DNA of 57,035 nucleotides, from NCBI GenBank assembly GCA_946188165.1, contig CAMHTW010000020.1:1-57035 (forward strand). Reading direction: 5' to 3'. The notes beneath the pieces were generated by a model. That model searched no databases. It was not told the origin of the DNA and was given only the letters and a program-made list of their open reading frames with translations. Position 1 is the first letter of the stretch, and each line of letters begins with the position of its first letter. A program made the position numbers and the translations under genes. The DNA is from an uncultured Prevotella sp. (lineage in GTDB: Bacteria; Bacteroidota; Bacteroidia; Bacteroidales; Bacteroidaceae). Below, in pieces: positions 7,486 through 16,640 of this stretch.

Positions 7486-8283
7486 TCAGATGAATTTTGT
7501 AATGATTTTAATGCAGGTAATAAGTATCTTCCTTTTTTTATCGTTTTCACAAATATTAAACAGTCGATAAAGACTTGTCCGATCTAATTTTGACAAAGTG
7601 GAATAGTCATCGTAAACGCCAGAAGGGAGTAGCTTGTGAAGATAGTCATTAATTTCTTTTCTATTTATTTCATGTTGTTGTTCTGAACGGCCACCTTCTT
7701 CTCTACGACATATAATATCAGAAATAAACTGTACCTTCTTTTTTTCCTTGATAATCTTTTCTACATAGAATATCCAGTCGGATACAAGTCTGTGGCTTTC
7801 GTCATAAGGAGAATTCTCAAAAAGTGACCTTTTGATAAAGGAACTCTGATGATCTAGTGTTGCCACAAAAAAGTGAATCATTGTTATTCGTTGTGGTAGG
7901 ACGGAAGCATGGCCTTTTTGGATTATTTCATTATAATGGTAGTCACGGCCCACAATGAAGTCTGTATTATAGTTGTAGCTAGCTACCTTCTCTAATATAT
8001 CTGAAGAGTAAAAGCAATCTCCTGAGTTCATGAAATTGAGATATTCCCCTTTAGCATGTGCAATTCCTTTGTTCATGGCATTGTAGATGCCTTTATCTGG
8101 TTCAGATATCCAATAGTCTATCTGAGCGTCGTATTCTTTTAAAACTTCAGCACTACCGTCGGTAGAACCTCCATCAATGATAATGTATTCAAAGTCATGG
8201 AAGCTCTGATGAATCACACTCTCAATGGTCTTGCGAAGTCCGTCCTTGTTGTTGTAGTTGACAGTTATGATAGAATATTTCAT
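7486..8283 (-). CDS. Glycosyltransferase family 2
   Basis: 265 residues with the GT-A start YSIITVNYNNKDGL, the IDGGSTDGS nucleotide-binding loop (36-44) and NSGDCF (86-91) at the usual DxD position. That NxGD variant is common in WcaE-like and other colanic-acid-type transferases. It is presumably a soluble, membrane-associated enzyme of repeat-unit assembly. Its ATG overlaps the flippase stop codon by 4 bp, so the two are probably coupled. It ends 2 bp from the stop codon of the convergent acyltransferase, leaving no room for a terminator between them. Confidence 0.9.
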   Translation of the reverse strand: MKYSIITVNYNNKDGLRKTIESVIHQSFHDFEYIIIDGGSTDGSAEVLKEYDAQIDYWISEPDKGIYNAMNKGIAHAKGEYLNFMNSGDCFYSSDILEKVASYNYNTDFIVGRDYHYNEIIQKGHASVLPQRITMIHFFVATLDHQSSFIKRSLFENSPYDESHRLVSDWIFYVEKIIKEKKKVQFISDIICRREEGGRSEQQHEINRKEINDYLHKLLPSGVYDDYSTLSKLDRTSLYRLFNICENDKKRKILITCIKIITKFI

Positions 8284-9812
8284 CGTTTTCTTATGTTTTT
8301 AATTCGGTTGAAACAGTCTTTAGCGCCTTTGGCAAAAAGTAAGGTTGCTGACAAATCGATTGTAAGGAAAATAATTATGCTAACAGCACTATAGGTTATC
8401 CAGTCCCAGAAAGTACGATAGGGGTTAATGGGAACTAATTGGATTAAATAGATGGAAAAACCTATCGCAAAGGCTGAAATGGCGTAGTTACGTACGACGT
8501 TTTGCCAATAATGGCGTACTGATATTTTAAAACCTGAAGTAAATAGATAATAGGGCTTCCAAATAACCACAATGGGAATTAGACTTGCTAACTTGCCTAT
8601 TAAGATACCAATAATGCCCCATTGAAGACCGCAAATGATGGTAACGCCAACATTGATAATCAGTTCTGCCCAAGCAGACCAGACATCAGCATATAGTCCA
8701 TGGGCATAATTAAAAGAATCGACGGAATTGCGGGAATTGGTAATGTAAATATAGGCAACCAAGAGAATGAGAATGTGGTTGTCCATGATGTAATCGAAGC
8801 CTAACCAATGTGAAACAAAAGGCTCCAAAAAAGCATAGAGCGAGAATGTCAATGTCGCTGCAATGGTATGTTGGATGGTAGTATATTCCCAAAAGACCTT
8901 TAGCATGTGCTCTTTGTTCCCCTCAGCAACAAGGTTCCCTACACTGGCACCCACGCTGCCAGTGACAGCAGAGAACATAGATATTAATTTTGAAATAATA
9001 ATCATGTAGTTGCCGTAATATGCAACCATTTTTAATGATACAAAGAGGAAAATGAATAATTCATCACTTTTGACCAATACAAAATCTTTAATTTTATGAA
9101 TAAAGACCTGTTTCGTTTTAGTGATGATTTCGGGATAATGCTTGAGTAAGAGCCTTCCTCGTGATTTGTCGACTTTTAACCACGGATATTCTTTATTTAT
9201 TTTCCAATTGAGAATAATGCAACCTATAATGCCGAAAAGGAACTCAATGGCTACCCATACATACAAGTTCTTGTAGTTGTATGCAAGATAAATCTGGAGA
9301 ATCAGTTTGACGAGTCTTGCAGATTGATAATATATGGCTACTAAATAGTTCTTTTGGTCGGCACCAAGAAGTATTTGACGATAATTAATAAAGTAGCCAA
9401 TGAGCGATGAGCCTAGAAATGAATAAAAGGCAAAATAGATGATGTCAAGCTCAAGTGCTGCATTTGAGAATATAAGTGGGAAAAACAAACTGATGATAAA
9501 GGCACCTGTAAAGATAATGCAGCCAATCCAATTGTATAAATAGCCTAAAACAGAAAGAATGTCCTGAATCTCTTGTCGATTGTTACATTGTATAGGTTTA
9601 AAAAGAAAATAACCGATACAGGCTGAAATACCTAACTCTGACAGATTGAGATAGCCAAGGATATTGTTTAGTGTTCCCGTAAGTCCAATAAATTCAGCTC
9701 CCAAATTGTTAAGAAAAATTTTACGCGAGAAGAAGGTCAAAAAAAGTGATAGGAAGTAAAAAATTAGATTTACTTCTGCATTGAGTATGCTTTTATGAAC
9801 TCGTCCTCCCAT
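8280..9812 (-). CDS. wzx: Polysaccharide flippase (Wzx/PST family)
   Basis: 510 residues with roughly 12-14 predicted membrane segments and the typical opening of O-antigen/PST flippases: a short basic N-terminus, a helix ending FFSRKIFLNNLG, then GLTGTLNNILGYLNLSELGIS. It should move undecaprenyl-pyrophosphate-linked repeat units across the inner membrane for the Wzy-like polymerase encoded at 15087-16640. A promoter-like pair upstream (9840-9869) suggests that transcription can restart here inside the long operon. No truncation is visible. The gene symbol is by role; sequence conservation in the family is low. Confidence 0.88.
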   Translation of the reverse strand: MGGRVHKSILNAEVNLIFYFLSLFLTFFSRKIFLNNLGAEFIGLTGTLNNILGYLNLSELGISACIGYFLFKPIQCNNRQEIQDILSVLGYLYNWIGCIIFTGAFIISLFFPLIFSNAALELDIIYFAFYSFLGSSLIGYFINYRQILLGADQKNYLVAIYYQSARLVKLILQIYLAYNYKNLYVWVAIEFLFGIIGCIILNWKINKEYPWLKVDKSRGRLLLKHYPEIITKTKQVFIHKIKDFVLVKSDELFIFLFVSLKMVAYYGNYMIIISKLISMFSAVTGSVGASVGNLVAEGNKEHMLKVFWEYTTIQHTIAATLTFSLYAFLEPFVSHWLGFDYIMDNHILILLVAYIYITNSRNSVDSFNYAHGLYADVWSAWAELIINVGVTIICGLQWGIIGILIGKLASLIPIVVIWKPYYLFTSGFKISVRHYWQNVVRNYAISAFAIGFSIYLIQLVPINPYRTFWDWITYSAVSIIIFLTIDLSATLLFAKGAKDCFNRIKNIRKR

Positions 9813-9839
9813 GAACTGGTCTTTCGGTTATTCTTTCTG

Positions 9840-9869
9840 CAAAAGTACAAAAAAAAAATGTGAAACAAA
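9840..9869 (-). promoter_or_regulatory. Possible internal promoter before the flippase
   Basis: Minus strand TTTG (complement of 9866-9869), an 18-bp spacer rich in T, then TACTTTTG (complement of 9840-9847). The spacer is slightly short for the consensus. It lies in the 66-bp gap after the SGNH hydrolase gene. Confidence 0.5.
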
Positions 9870-9878
9870 AGAAAAAAC

Positions 9879-10691
9879 TTATTTTTGATCCACATTCATA
9901 CCATTTTTCGCAAAGTAATCTTTTGAGATGGCTTGTATTATATAATAATCTAAGATTTTATAGCCCTTATGGTTCAGATGTATCCCATCTTCTTGATAGA
10001 GTTGGCGTGAATCTTTAAAACCTGTAGGGTTCCATTTCTTTTCTTCGATAACTATAACTTTCTCTTTGTAACCGTTTAGCTCAAGCATTGACTGAAGAGC
10101 TTGTCGGTATTCCTTCCGACAATCTAAACTACTGCCGGTGACTAACATAGAAAATCTTCTGAGAAGTTTTTGCTTGAATGACGATTTGTTATATACATAT
10201 TGAATGTCATAATCTGGTATTTCTAAAATAACTGGAACAATATGATTCTGAAGAAGGAAATCAATAATAAGATGGATGTGGTGTTGATAGAAATTTTGTC
10301 CAATTTTTAAATTTGCGTCATTGATTCCTGCCGATATTATACAATAGTCAGGAACTCCATCTTTGAGAGTTTTATGTATAGAATTAGTTGTGGAGATAGC
10401 GGTACATATTTTTTTACTCGTTGCACCAAGTATTCCTGCAGACATCACTTTAACAGGTCGTTGAAGGTTAGAAGATAAGTTTGATTCGATAGTACATGGA
10501 TGCTGGTGATGATAATAAGCCCAACTATCTCCAATAAAAGCGATTTTGAGAGTATCATTTTGGTAATGATCTATCTTATAGGTATGGATTCCTTTGGATA
10601 TGGAGAAATAATTATGGACTGTAATAGAAATCCATACAAGAGATACAAGTATACCCATTATTGTGATAAGCCATTTCCAATGCTTCTTCAT
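9879..10691 (-). CDS. Membrane-anchored SGNH/GDSL hydrolase
   Basis: 270 residues. One N-terminal membrane segment (about 7-25) would leave the domain in the periplasm. The catalytic blocks are visible: GDSW (54-57, nucleophile Ser56), GIND (122-125, Asn124) and DGIHLNHKGY with Asp235 and His238. Such enzymes next to acyltransferase-3 genes often remove or transfer acetyl groups on polysaccharides. The adjacent acyltransferase (10700-11788) ends 8 bp upstream of this start, so the two likely form an acylation/deacylation pair. The substrate is inferred from context only. Confidence 0.85.
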   Translation of the reverse strand: MKKHWKWLITIMGILVSLVWISITVHNYFSISKGIHTYKIDHYQNDTLKIAFIGDSWAYYHHQHPCTIESNLSSNLQRPVKVMSAGILGATSKKICTAISTTNSIHKTLKDGVPDYCIISAGINDANLKIGQNFYQHHIHLIIDFLLQNHIVPVILEIPDYDIQYVYNKSSFKQKLLRRFSMLVTGSSLDCRKEYRQALQSMLELNGYKEKVIVIEEKKWNPTGFKDSRQLYQEDGIHLNHKGYKILDYYIIQAISKDYFAKNGMNVDQK

Positions 10692-10699
10692 ATTTTGTC

Positions 10700-11788
10700 T
10701 TAATCTCTATTGCCTGTGGCAATTTTTAAGAAGTAAGGCCATGTCCTTTTGGCCATGTTGTAGATACAGATGGTGATGAGGGTAACGGCTATGACACTTA
10801 TGAAGTACAAGCATATATGGGTTAAGTCTGAAAATCCTGAATGCAGGAGGACAGGTTTGCGGAATAATGCAACAATAGGCAGGTGTATACAATAGATAAA
10901 GAATGCCATATTAGATAATGACTTCCTAAATAGGTGATGTCTAATAAGAAAAATGCCAATAATGGGAATGCATATGATATTTGTAAGGATCGCTAGGCGA
11001 TGAATTTGTAAATTAAAAAAGACGGGGTAGATTGTGTTCGTGAGAATATCAGCTATCCCTAACATGAAGAATAGTATTACAAAGATGGTTTTGTGTTTAT
11101 CTATAATTTTCATTAAATTTGTGTTTGTTATAGGAAAGTAGGCTCCAAAACAAAAGGCCATGACAGATTCAATAGCCAACCAAAACCCAGGATATAGTAT
11201 CCATAAAAGACAAACGGCTAACGGCAGACTAAATTTGGTGTAATATATAATTACCTTGATGATAGGGCTTATAAGACATAGTAGAAAAAGGTTTCGAACG
11301 AACCACATTGGAGGATATACAGGTTTGCCATTACCATACCCCCAGTCGCCACAGTCCCAATATGCTCTGACATAATCAAGAAGGCCATATTCTGCTATGC
11401 TTTTTACCTGATTAATCATTAAGTCGTAACCGAGGGAAAAGGCAAAAATGAATGCCAAAAGCATAATGGTATTCCATAGGAAATAGGGGATGAGCAATGT
11501 CTGGATTCTACTTCTAATCTTTTCAGCGTATGTCTTGGAACTATAAAAGAACCATAGACCCGCAATGAAGAAGAATGCTGGGACACCGGTTTCTCCTATC
11601 CAAAGAGAAAAAGGATATATGCACTCAAAATATAGCTGATGATTCGGAATCGAAACAATTGTATGAGAATGATAGAAGATAATCGTTATGGCAAGTGGAA
11701 ATCTCATACATGCAACGGAGGATGACAGACGCTTGAAACTATCGTCGCATGTCTCCTTTTGGGTATTCTTGTCCGTTGTGGTTTCCAT
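10700..11788 (-). CDS. Acyltransferase 3 family membrane protein
   Basis: About 362 residues and ten membrane segments. The family opening RFPLAITIIFYHSHT includes the conserved Arg and His, and a PPMWFVRNLFLLCLISP block follows in the middle. It is predicted to O-acylate the polysaccharide or its lipid-linked unit at the inner membrane. Starts: I chose the ATG at 11788, which begins 4 bp after the upstream stop codon (11793) and has a GAGAAA stretch upstream; ATGs at 11803 and 11839 would overlap the glycosyltransferase gene. It pairs with the SGNH hydrolase next door and is only distantly related to the plus-strand acyltransferase at 6512. Confidence 0.85.
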   Translation of the reverse strand: METTTDKNTQKETCDDSFKRLSSSVACMRFPLAITIIFYHSHTIVSIPNHQLYFECIYPFSLWIGETGVPAFFFIAGLWFFYSSKTYAEKIRSRIQTLLIPYFLWNTIMLLAFIFAFSLGYDLMINQVKSIAEYGLLDYVRAYWDCGDWGYGNGKPVYPPMWFVRNLFLLCLISPIIKVIIYYTKFSLPLAVCLLWILYPGFWLAIESVMAFCFGAYFPITNTNLMKIIDKHKTIFVILFFMLGIADILTNTIYPVFFNLQIHRLAILTNIICIPIIGIFLIRHHLFRKSLSNMAFFIYCIHLPIVALFRKPVLLHSGFSDLTHICLYFISVIAVTLITICIYNMAKRTWPYFLKIATGNRD

Positions 11789-11792
11789 AATG

Positions 11793-13001
11793 CTATTTCT
11801 CATGAGTCGTATGTATGAATTCTGTATTCTTACGATCAATTTTCAGAATATTTAAAATCATTCTCCAAACAAGTTTAGGAAGGGATAATAACTTTCCGAA
11901 TACGGAATGACTGCGCAATTGCTTGGGTGTGGCGACGTATAGGGCAATGCAAATAGTGATGAACAAGCACCACCACTTAATATACCATGAGAGAGAAAAC
12001 AACAATGAGAATGCTGTCACCAAAAGGGACATGCCAAAAGCGCCAACCACAAGCATGGAGCGTGGTATTAATGCCTGTTGGATAGTCTTGTCAATATAAT
12101 CGATATTTGCAGCCAAAATGGCCTGTGGAATATAGGGTAATAGATTGAAAAGACTTTGTATTTGAACTGTCATCCAACGTAGACGTTGCTTCTGAAAATT
12201 GTCCTTATTTGAAACTTTTTCATCATAAACATGGATGCTTGGCTCGTATTTGATAAAAATACTGTCCTTAAGCAGAAGAGCTTCCAATTCTCGGTCCTCA
12301 CCTGCGGTGCTGAGTTTATAGACATTCTCCTTGAACCAATGGAAATCAAAACACATGCCAGAGCCAATCAGAGCTGACGATAAGCCAATACGGTTATGGG
12401 CCTTTCGGAAAATAGTGTTGTTGATTTCTTCACTGACACCGTCAAGCACAGCGATATCATTGTCCTTGTTCTTGGCACAACGGTGACACTGAATGGCTCG
12501 ATAGCCATGGGCGCAAGAGTCGTTCAGCTTCTGAAGAAAATCAGAGTTGACTACATTGTCGGCATCCATAATGATGATATAGTCGTAGTTTTCCTTAATC
12601 TGATCCATAGCATATTGCATAGCTTTGGCCTTGCTGCTTTTTTTGAATACGGGTTGCAACAGGGTGATGGGAAGTTCGCTCAAAGCCTGATTGGTTTCGG
12701 GCTTCATGTGATCGGAAATGACAGCGACATGGAAAGCATTGTAGGGGTAGTATTGTCCTAAAAATGTGCGAACAGAGGGGACTATAACGCGGTCTTCGTT
12801 ATAGGCTGGGTAGAGTACTAAAAAGGTGGAATACTCCTTGTCGCGCATTGCCAACTTTTGGCCTATTAAGAATTGCGTGAATTCATTGACACGTTTCTTC
12901 CATAAAGTAGAGACTAGCGCAAAGAAAAGGATATAGAGCGTGGAGGCTACTAATAACAGCCATAAAAGTATGTCGATGATATGTATGAAATGCCAAATCA
13001 T
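11793..13001 (-). CDS. Membrane-anchored processive-type glycosyltransferase 2
   Basis: 402 residues: an N-terminal membrane helix (about 8-32), a cytoplasmic GT2 domain, and a C-terminal hydrophobic region (about 310-360). Catalytic features of the cellulose-synthase-like clan are all present: DAD (146-148), the general-base ED (E235, D236) and QRLRW (272-276). It should transfer sugars from a nucleotide donor at the inner face of the membrane; true processivity cannot be judged. It is a tandem paralogue of the next gene (13010-14176), sharing the EEINNTIFRKAHNRIGLSSA-like block. Gap to that gene: 8 bp. Confidence 0.88.
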   Translation of the reverse strand: MIWHFIHIIDILLWLLLVASTLYILFFALVSTLWKKRVNEFTQFLIGQKLAMRDKEYSTFLVLYPAYNEDRVIVPSVRTFLGQYYPYNAFHVAVISDHMKPETNQALSELPITLLQPVFKKSSKAKAMQYAMDQIKENYDYIIIMDADNVVNSDFLQKLNDSCAHGYRAIQCHRCAKNKDNDIAVLDGVSEEINNTIFRKAHNRIGLSSALIGSGMCFDFHWFKENVYKLSTAGEDRELEALLLKDSIFIKYEPSIHVYDEKVSNKDNFQKQRLRWMTVQIQSLFNLLPYIPQAILAANIDYIDKTIQQALIPRSMLVVGAFGMSLLVTAFSLLFSLSWYIKWWCLFITICIALYVATPKQLRSHSVFGKLLSLPKLVWRMILNILKIDRKNTEFIHTTHEK

Positions 13002-13009
13002 AATGAAAG

Positions 13010-14176
13010 TTATTGTTTAAGATTGACAGCTTCGGTGATTTTTCTGCCCCATTTGAACTTATGCAGGATTGAACTTAATAATACAACAGGGATTTTGAAG
13101 AAGGTACTATTCCATTTTTCGTCAACTAGGTAGTTGGGAGTGGCCATAGCGAATATAAAGAGTACGATGGCGAAAAGCGCCCACCACTTGACGGCTAATG
13201 TAAAATAGATAAATGGCATGATGATACACATGAAAAGAATGATTGCCATCATGACCATGCGGGGAAGTATTATCCATTGTAATAATTTGTCAATCATGTC
13301 GTAATGTTTTTGAATGATGGCTTTCGGCAGATAGTGAAGATTATATAGTACAGCGCGCCACTGTTTTATAATCCAATTACGATGCTGCCGATTAAACTCC
13401 TCAGCTTGACGAACCTTTTCGCCATATACAACGATTTTGTCGAAATAGTCAATATAGATATGATGGCGAATAAGCAGAGCTTCTAATTCTTTATCGGCCC
13501 AATTGATTTTTGCAGTAAGTATCTGTTGTTTGAACCATTCAAAATTGAAGACCATACCTGAACTGGCCATAGCAGCTGAGAGACCTATGCTGATATGACC
13601 ACGACGGAAGATGGAATTGTTGATTTCTTCGAAAATTGCGGAGAGACGGGCAGACACCGTATCGCGATTAAATGACAGTTTATGAGCCTGGATGGCCTTT
13701 GTGCCTGCTGATTCGTATGCATCATTCATTTGTTCCAAAAATTCTGGTTCTACCACATCGCCAGCGTCCAGAATAATCACTGCGTCATATATTTTAAACT
13801 GTGGTAAGTTGTTAATGGCTAATTGCAAAGATTTTGTCCTGGTGCTCTTTGCAAAGTTAGGGGTAAGCAAGGTAACTGGTTGTTGAGCCAAATGGAACAT
13901 CGTGATTTCGTCTTCATGATCAGCAATGACCGTTACGTCAAATAAGCGTTGTGGATAGGTTTGTCCTAATATGGAGTTAACCGTCATCTCTATACTTTTA
14001 CCATTCTTGTATGATGGTATGAGAATGATAAAACGGTTCTGGTTCTTCGCCTTGGGCGTTTCACTATGCCGAGCAAACATAGAGGTAAACGCAAATACCC
14101 CAAGATATAGCACGGTTAATGCTACTAATATAAATATGATTAAATCGGTGTATGTCAATATAGTCCAGAAATCCAT
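13010..14176 (-). CDS. GT2 paralogue with altered catalytic motifs
   Basis: 388 residues with the same layout as the 11793-13001 gene: an N-terminal helix, a GT2 domain and C-terminal helices (about 290-340). The key motifs differ, however. DAD becomes DAGD (137-140), the ED pair becomes AD (227-228), and QxxRW becomes QHRNW (264-268). It may be an inactive or specialised partner of its neighbour, or may use other residues. Start: the ATG at 14176 is preferred; the in-frame TTG at 14185 would overlap the previous gene. The upstream neighbour's stop codon (14182-14184) lies in a heptanucleotide array directly before this start. Confidence 0.82.
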   Translation of the reverse strand: MDFWTILTYTDLIIFILVALTVLYLGVFAFTSMFARHSETPKAKNQNRFIILIPSYKNGKSIEMTVNSILGQTYPQRLFDVTVIADHEDEITMFHLAQQPVTLLTPNFAKSTRTKSLQLAINNLPQFKIYDAVIILDAGDVVEPEFLEQMNDAYESAGTKAIQAHKLSFNRDTVSARLSAIFEEINNSIFRRGHISIGLSAAMASSGMVFNFEWFKQQILTAKINWADKELEALLIRHHIYIDYFDKIVVYGEKVRQAEEFNRQHRNWIIKQWRAVLYNLHYLPKAIIQKHYDMIDKLLQWIILPRMVMMAIILFMCIIMPFIYFTLAVKWWALFAIVLFIFAMATPNYLVDEKWNSTFFKIPVVLLSSILHKFKWGRKITEAVNLKQ

Positions 14177-14181
14177 GCTTG

Positions 14182-15117
14182 TCAAATTGAGAATTGAGAA
14201 TTGAGAATTGAGAATTGAGAATTAATAAAATCACAAATACCTCTGCTGACTGCCTTGACTAAATCGAAGCGGCGTTGAAGCGTATATTTGAGGATGTCTC
14301 TGCAGACAACCACGCATATCTGATAGAGATAGGATAGGTATCGGGAGACTGTCTTATTATTGCGTTTGACGAACAACAGACGATTGCGCGTGATATAGTA
14401 GGTACGCAAAGGACTTTGTTGGCCAGTCGTCTGACTCTCTTTGTGATAAACCGTCATGGCCGGTTCATACCAAATGTCATAGCCAGCACGGCGCATCATC
14501 ATAGACCAGTCTAACTCTTCGTAGTATAGGAAGTAGCATTCAGGCATGAGCCCTGCCTTCTCAATGACTTCCCGTTTAACCATCATGGCTGCACCATGAG
14601 CGTATGGCGTCGGATGGGCTGTGTCATACTGTCCATGATCTGGTTCTCCACAGCCAATGGCTCGATTGCGTAATGTAATCTTGGATAATGGAGTATAGCC
14701 AGCGTATTGTATAGGATTGGCACCCCAAGAAAATCGAATTTTAGGAGATACCATTCCTATCTTTGGGGAACTTTCTAATCGATCAATCAATGGCTGAAAC
14801 ATCTTACATCTTACATCTTCCTTCTTACATCGCAGTAGCGTATCATTGTTTAGAAAGAAAAGGTATTTGCCGTGAGCGGCTTGAATGCCGAGATTATTGC
14901 CACCAGCAAAACCAAAATTCTCTTTGGAACGTATGACCTTTACTTGTGGATAACGTTGCTCAATGATTGTTGCTTCGTCTTCTTTGGATGCATTATCTAC
15001 CACGATTACCTCTAAGGACTCATCCTCTATAGGTAATGTGTCTATCAATTCACAGGTGTCTTTTAAACCGTTATAATTGACTGTGATTATAGATATTTGT
15101 ATATCCAACTGTACCAT
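14182..15117 (-). CDS. Glycosyltransferase family 2 (rhamnosyltransferase-like)
   Basis: 311 residues. Features of WbbL/RfbF-type enzymes: ISIITVNYNG, VVDNASKED, ENFGFAGGNN and the metal site NND (90-92), followed by the YYEELDWSMMMRRAGY block with the acidic catalytic pair. Two stretches look repeat-derived. Residues 96-106 come from a (TAAGATG)-like run in the loop after NND, and the last dozen residues (NSQFSIL repeated) are encoded by the AATTGAG array at 14185-14223. The start at 15117 overlaps the previous gene by 31 bp, which is unusually long, but no later ATG keeps the GT2 start. Confidence 0.88.
   Translation of the reverse strand: MVQLDIQISIITVNYNGLKDTCELIDTLPIEDESLEVIVVDNASKEDEATIIEQRYPQVKVIRSKENFGFAGGNNLGIQAAHGKYLFFLNNDTLLRCKKEDVRCKMFQPLIDRLESSPKIGMVSPKIRFSWGANPIQYAGYTPLSKITLRNRAIGCGEPDHGQYDTAHPTPYAHGAAMMVKREVIEKAGLMPECYFLYYEELDWSMMMRRAGYDIWYEPAMTVYHKESQTTGQQSPLRTYYITRNRLLFVKRNNKTVSRYLSYLYQICVVVCRDILKYTLQRRFDLVKAVSRGICDFINSQFSILNSQFSI
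14185..14223. repeat. Heptanucleotide array (AATTGAG)5
   Basis: Five full 7-bp units plus AATT. On the minus strand it is translated as the C-terminus of the GT2 gene, with the stop codon at its edge. Copy-number change would shift frame and alter the tail and the spacing to the next start. Confidence 0.9.
14799..14831. repeat. Heptanucleotide run inside a GT2 gene
   Basis: Four imperfect ATCTTAC-type units lie in the coding sequence of the GT2 gene at residues 96-106, giving the basic insert CKKEDVRCKM after the NND motif. Confidence 0.7.
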
Positions 15118-16640
15118 GGCTTTACTCTCATCTTTTCTATTTTCTCAAGTCGTAGTCGTTTTTTCTCTGCTTGTTCTGCTAATATCTTTGTTTCGTAAGA
15201 GATCCATTCCTTTTCGATATGCGGAAGAATGTATACAATTGTAAGTCCTCCGTAAAACGTTAATCCATTAGGAAATTGTGTGAGTACGCCATTGCCGTAG
15301 GCGCCTAACTGCATAGATACCATAGCACAACAGAAGCCCGCTCCAATACCTCGTAGTGATGGACTTTTTAATGTAAAAAAGACAATCCAACAAGCTCCCA
15401 AAAGCATAATACCCGTACATATTAAGAATATTGTAATACCAATAATGCCTGTATGAATCCATATGTACACATATTCAGAATCTGGAGGAACTGTCGCCAT
15501 AAAGGTATATTTGTTATTTGCGGGAACATTTCTAAAACCTACTGCTAATCCAATACCCCATGGCGCCTCTTTCATATATTTTTTCATGGCTTCTTGATTT
15601 ATTGAGCGTTGTGCTCTAGATGCATCATTCTTGTCGAATGCAGTACGCATACGACGAATGGATTGATTTCCGTTACCTATTGTTGTAAAAGCAAGAATAA
15701 AAACAAATAGACCAAATAGGATGGTAAATGGTATGGCAATTTTGAATGATTTAGATAAGAAAATATATGCCATAAAACCTGCCATTAAACAGGCAATTGC
15801 AGTTCGCGTTCCAGAGGGAAACATTGCCCATGCACAAGCGGCTCCGACAATCAAGAAGTAGTACTTGTATTTTTTAATTTTAGCTGTAATGCCAAATATA
15901 ATGAATGCCACAGCTGTTGAGGCAATTCCGATGCCAAAGGTTGCAGCATCACTATAAATAGAAAAATATCTTATGAGGGAACCTCCTTGCAATAAATGTG
16001 TCGACCGTCCACGACCTTGTAAGAAACCATTTTCTGCAGGAGTAAAGCCTATATGTTGTTGCTTCCATACCCAAAATACAGCAAATAAGGCTAATCCTCC
16101 CCATACATAAAGATATTGTGTCAGTAGTTTAGGACTTGATAGATATATTGTAAATACTATAAAGGCATACAGGAGTTGGAATGCCATCATTCGAGCTCCA
16201 GTATACCATCCGCCTATATCAATACCAATGTCACAGGTATCATTAAGAACCTCAAGTGTACAAAAACCGCACCAAATTATTAGTGTAAATAACATAGAAT
16301 TGGCACATCGTTCAAATTTTGCTTCTTTTACATCTATGATAGCTAGTGCGATGAGAATTATCTCAAACATTTCGTTATACATAGACATTGGGATACCTGT
16401 TGATGGAAAACTTTTCCATTGGACAAAATAGTTGATAATAATTAATGCCCAAAAGCATAACATTCTATAGTGAAATGCAGCTATAACAAGTAGAGCTAAT
16501 ATAGGGAGTGTACAAATAATTGCAAAGGGTGCAAAACCTGCATGAATGAACTGATAGATTGCCAGCAAAAACAGGAGGAGGAGTAATAATACTCTTCCTC
16601 CATGTTCGTTTGCGTATGTCTTAAACGCTGTGTTTGCCAT
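15087..16640 (-). CDS. O-antigen polymerase/ligase-like membrane protein
   Basis: 517 residues with about 11-12 predicted membrane segments, a large loop between late helices (around residues 325-390) and a charged C-terminal tail, the layout of Wzy polymerases and WaaL ligases. A GTRTAIACLMAGF segment in the middle is typical of the O-antigen ligase domain. Next to a Wzz/Wzc-like gene and a flippase, a polymerase role is most likely. Its ATG (16638-16640) abuts the co-polymerase stop codon without a gap, and its 3' end overlaps the GT2 start by 31 bp, so this part of the operon is tightly packed. Polymerase versus ligase cannot be separated from sequence alone. Confidence 0.82.
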   Translation of the reverse strand: MANTAFKTYANEHGGRVLLLLLLFLLAIYQFIHAGFAPFAIICTLPILALLVIAAFHYRMLCFWALIIINYFVQWKSFPSTGIPMSMYNEMFEIILIALAIIDVKEAKFERCANSMLFTLIIWCGFCTLEVLNDTCDIGIDIGGWYTGARMMAFQLLYAFIVFTIYLSSPKLLTQYLYVWGGLALFAVFWVWKQQHIGFTPAENGFLQGRGRSTHLLQGGSLIRYFSIYSDAATFGIGIASTAVAFIIFGITAKIKKYKYYFLIVGAACAWAMFPSGTRTAIACLMAGFMAYIFLSKSFKIAIPFTILFGLFVFILAFTTIGNGNQSIRRMRTAFDKNDASRAQRSINQEAMKKYMKEAPWGIGLAVGFRNVPANNKYTFMATVPPDSEYVYIWIHTGIIGITIFLICTGIMLLGACWIVFFTLKSPSLRGIGAGFCCAMVSMQLGAYGNGVLTQFPNGLTFYGGLTIVYILPHIEKEWISYETKILAEQAEKKRLRLEKIEKMRVKPWYSWIYKYL

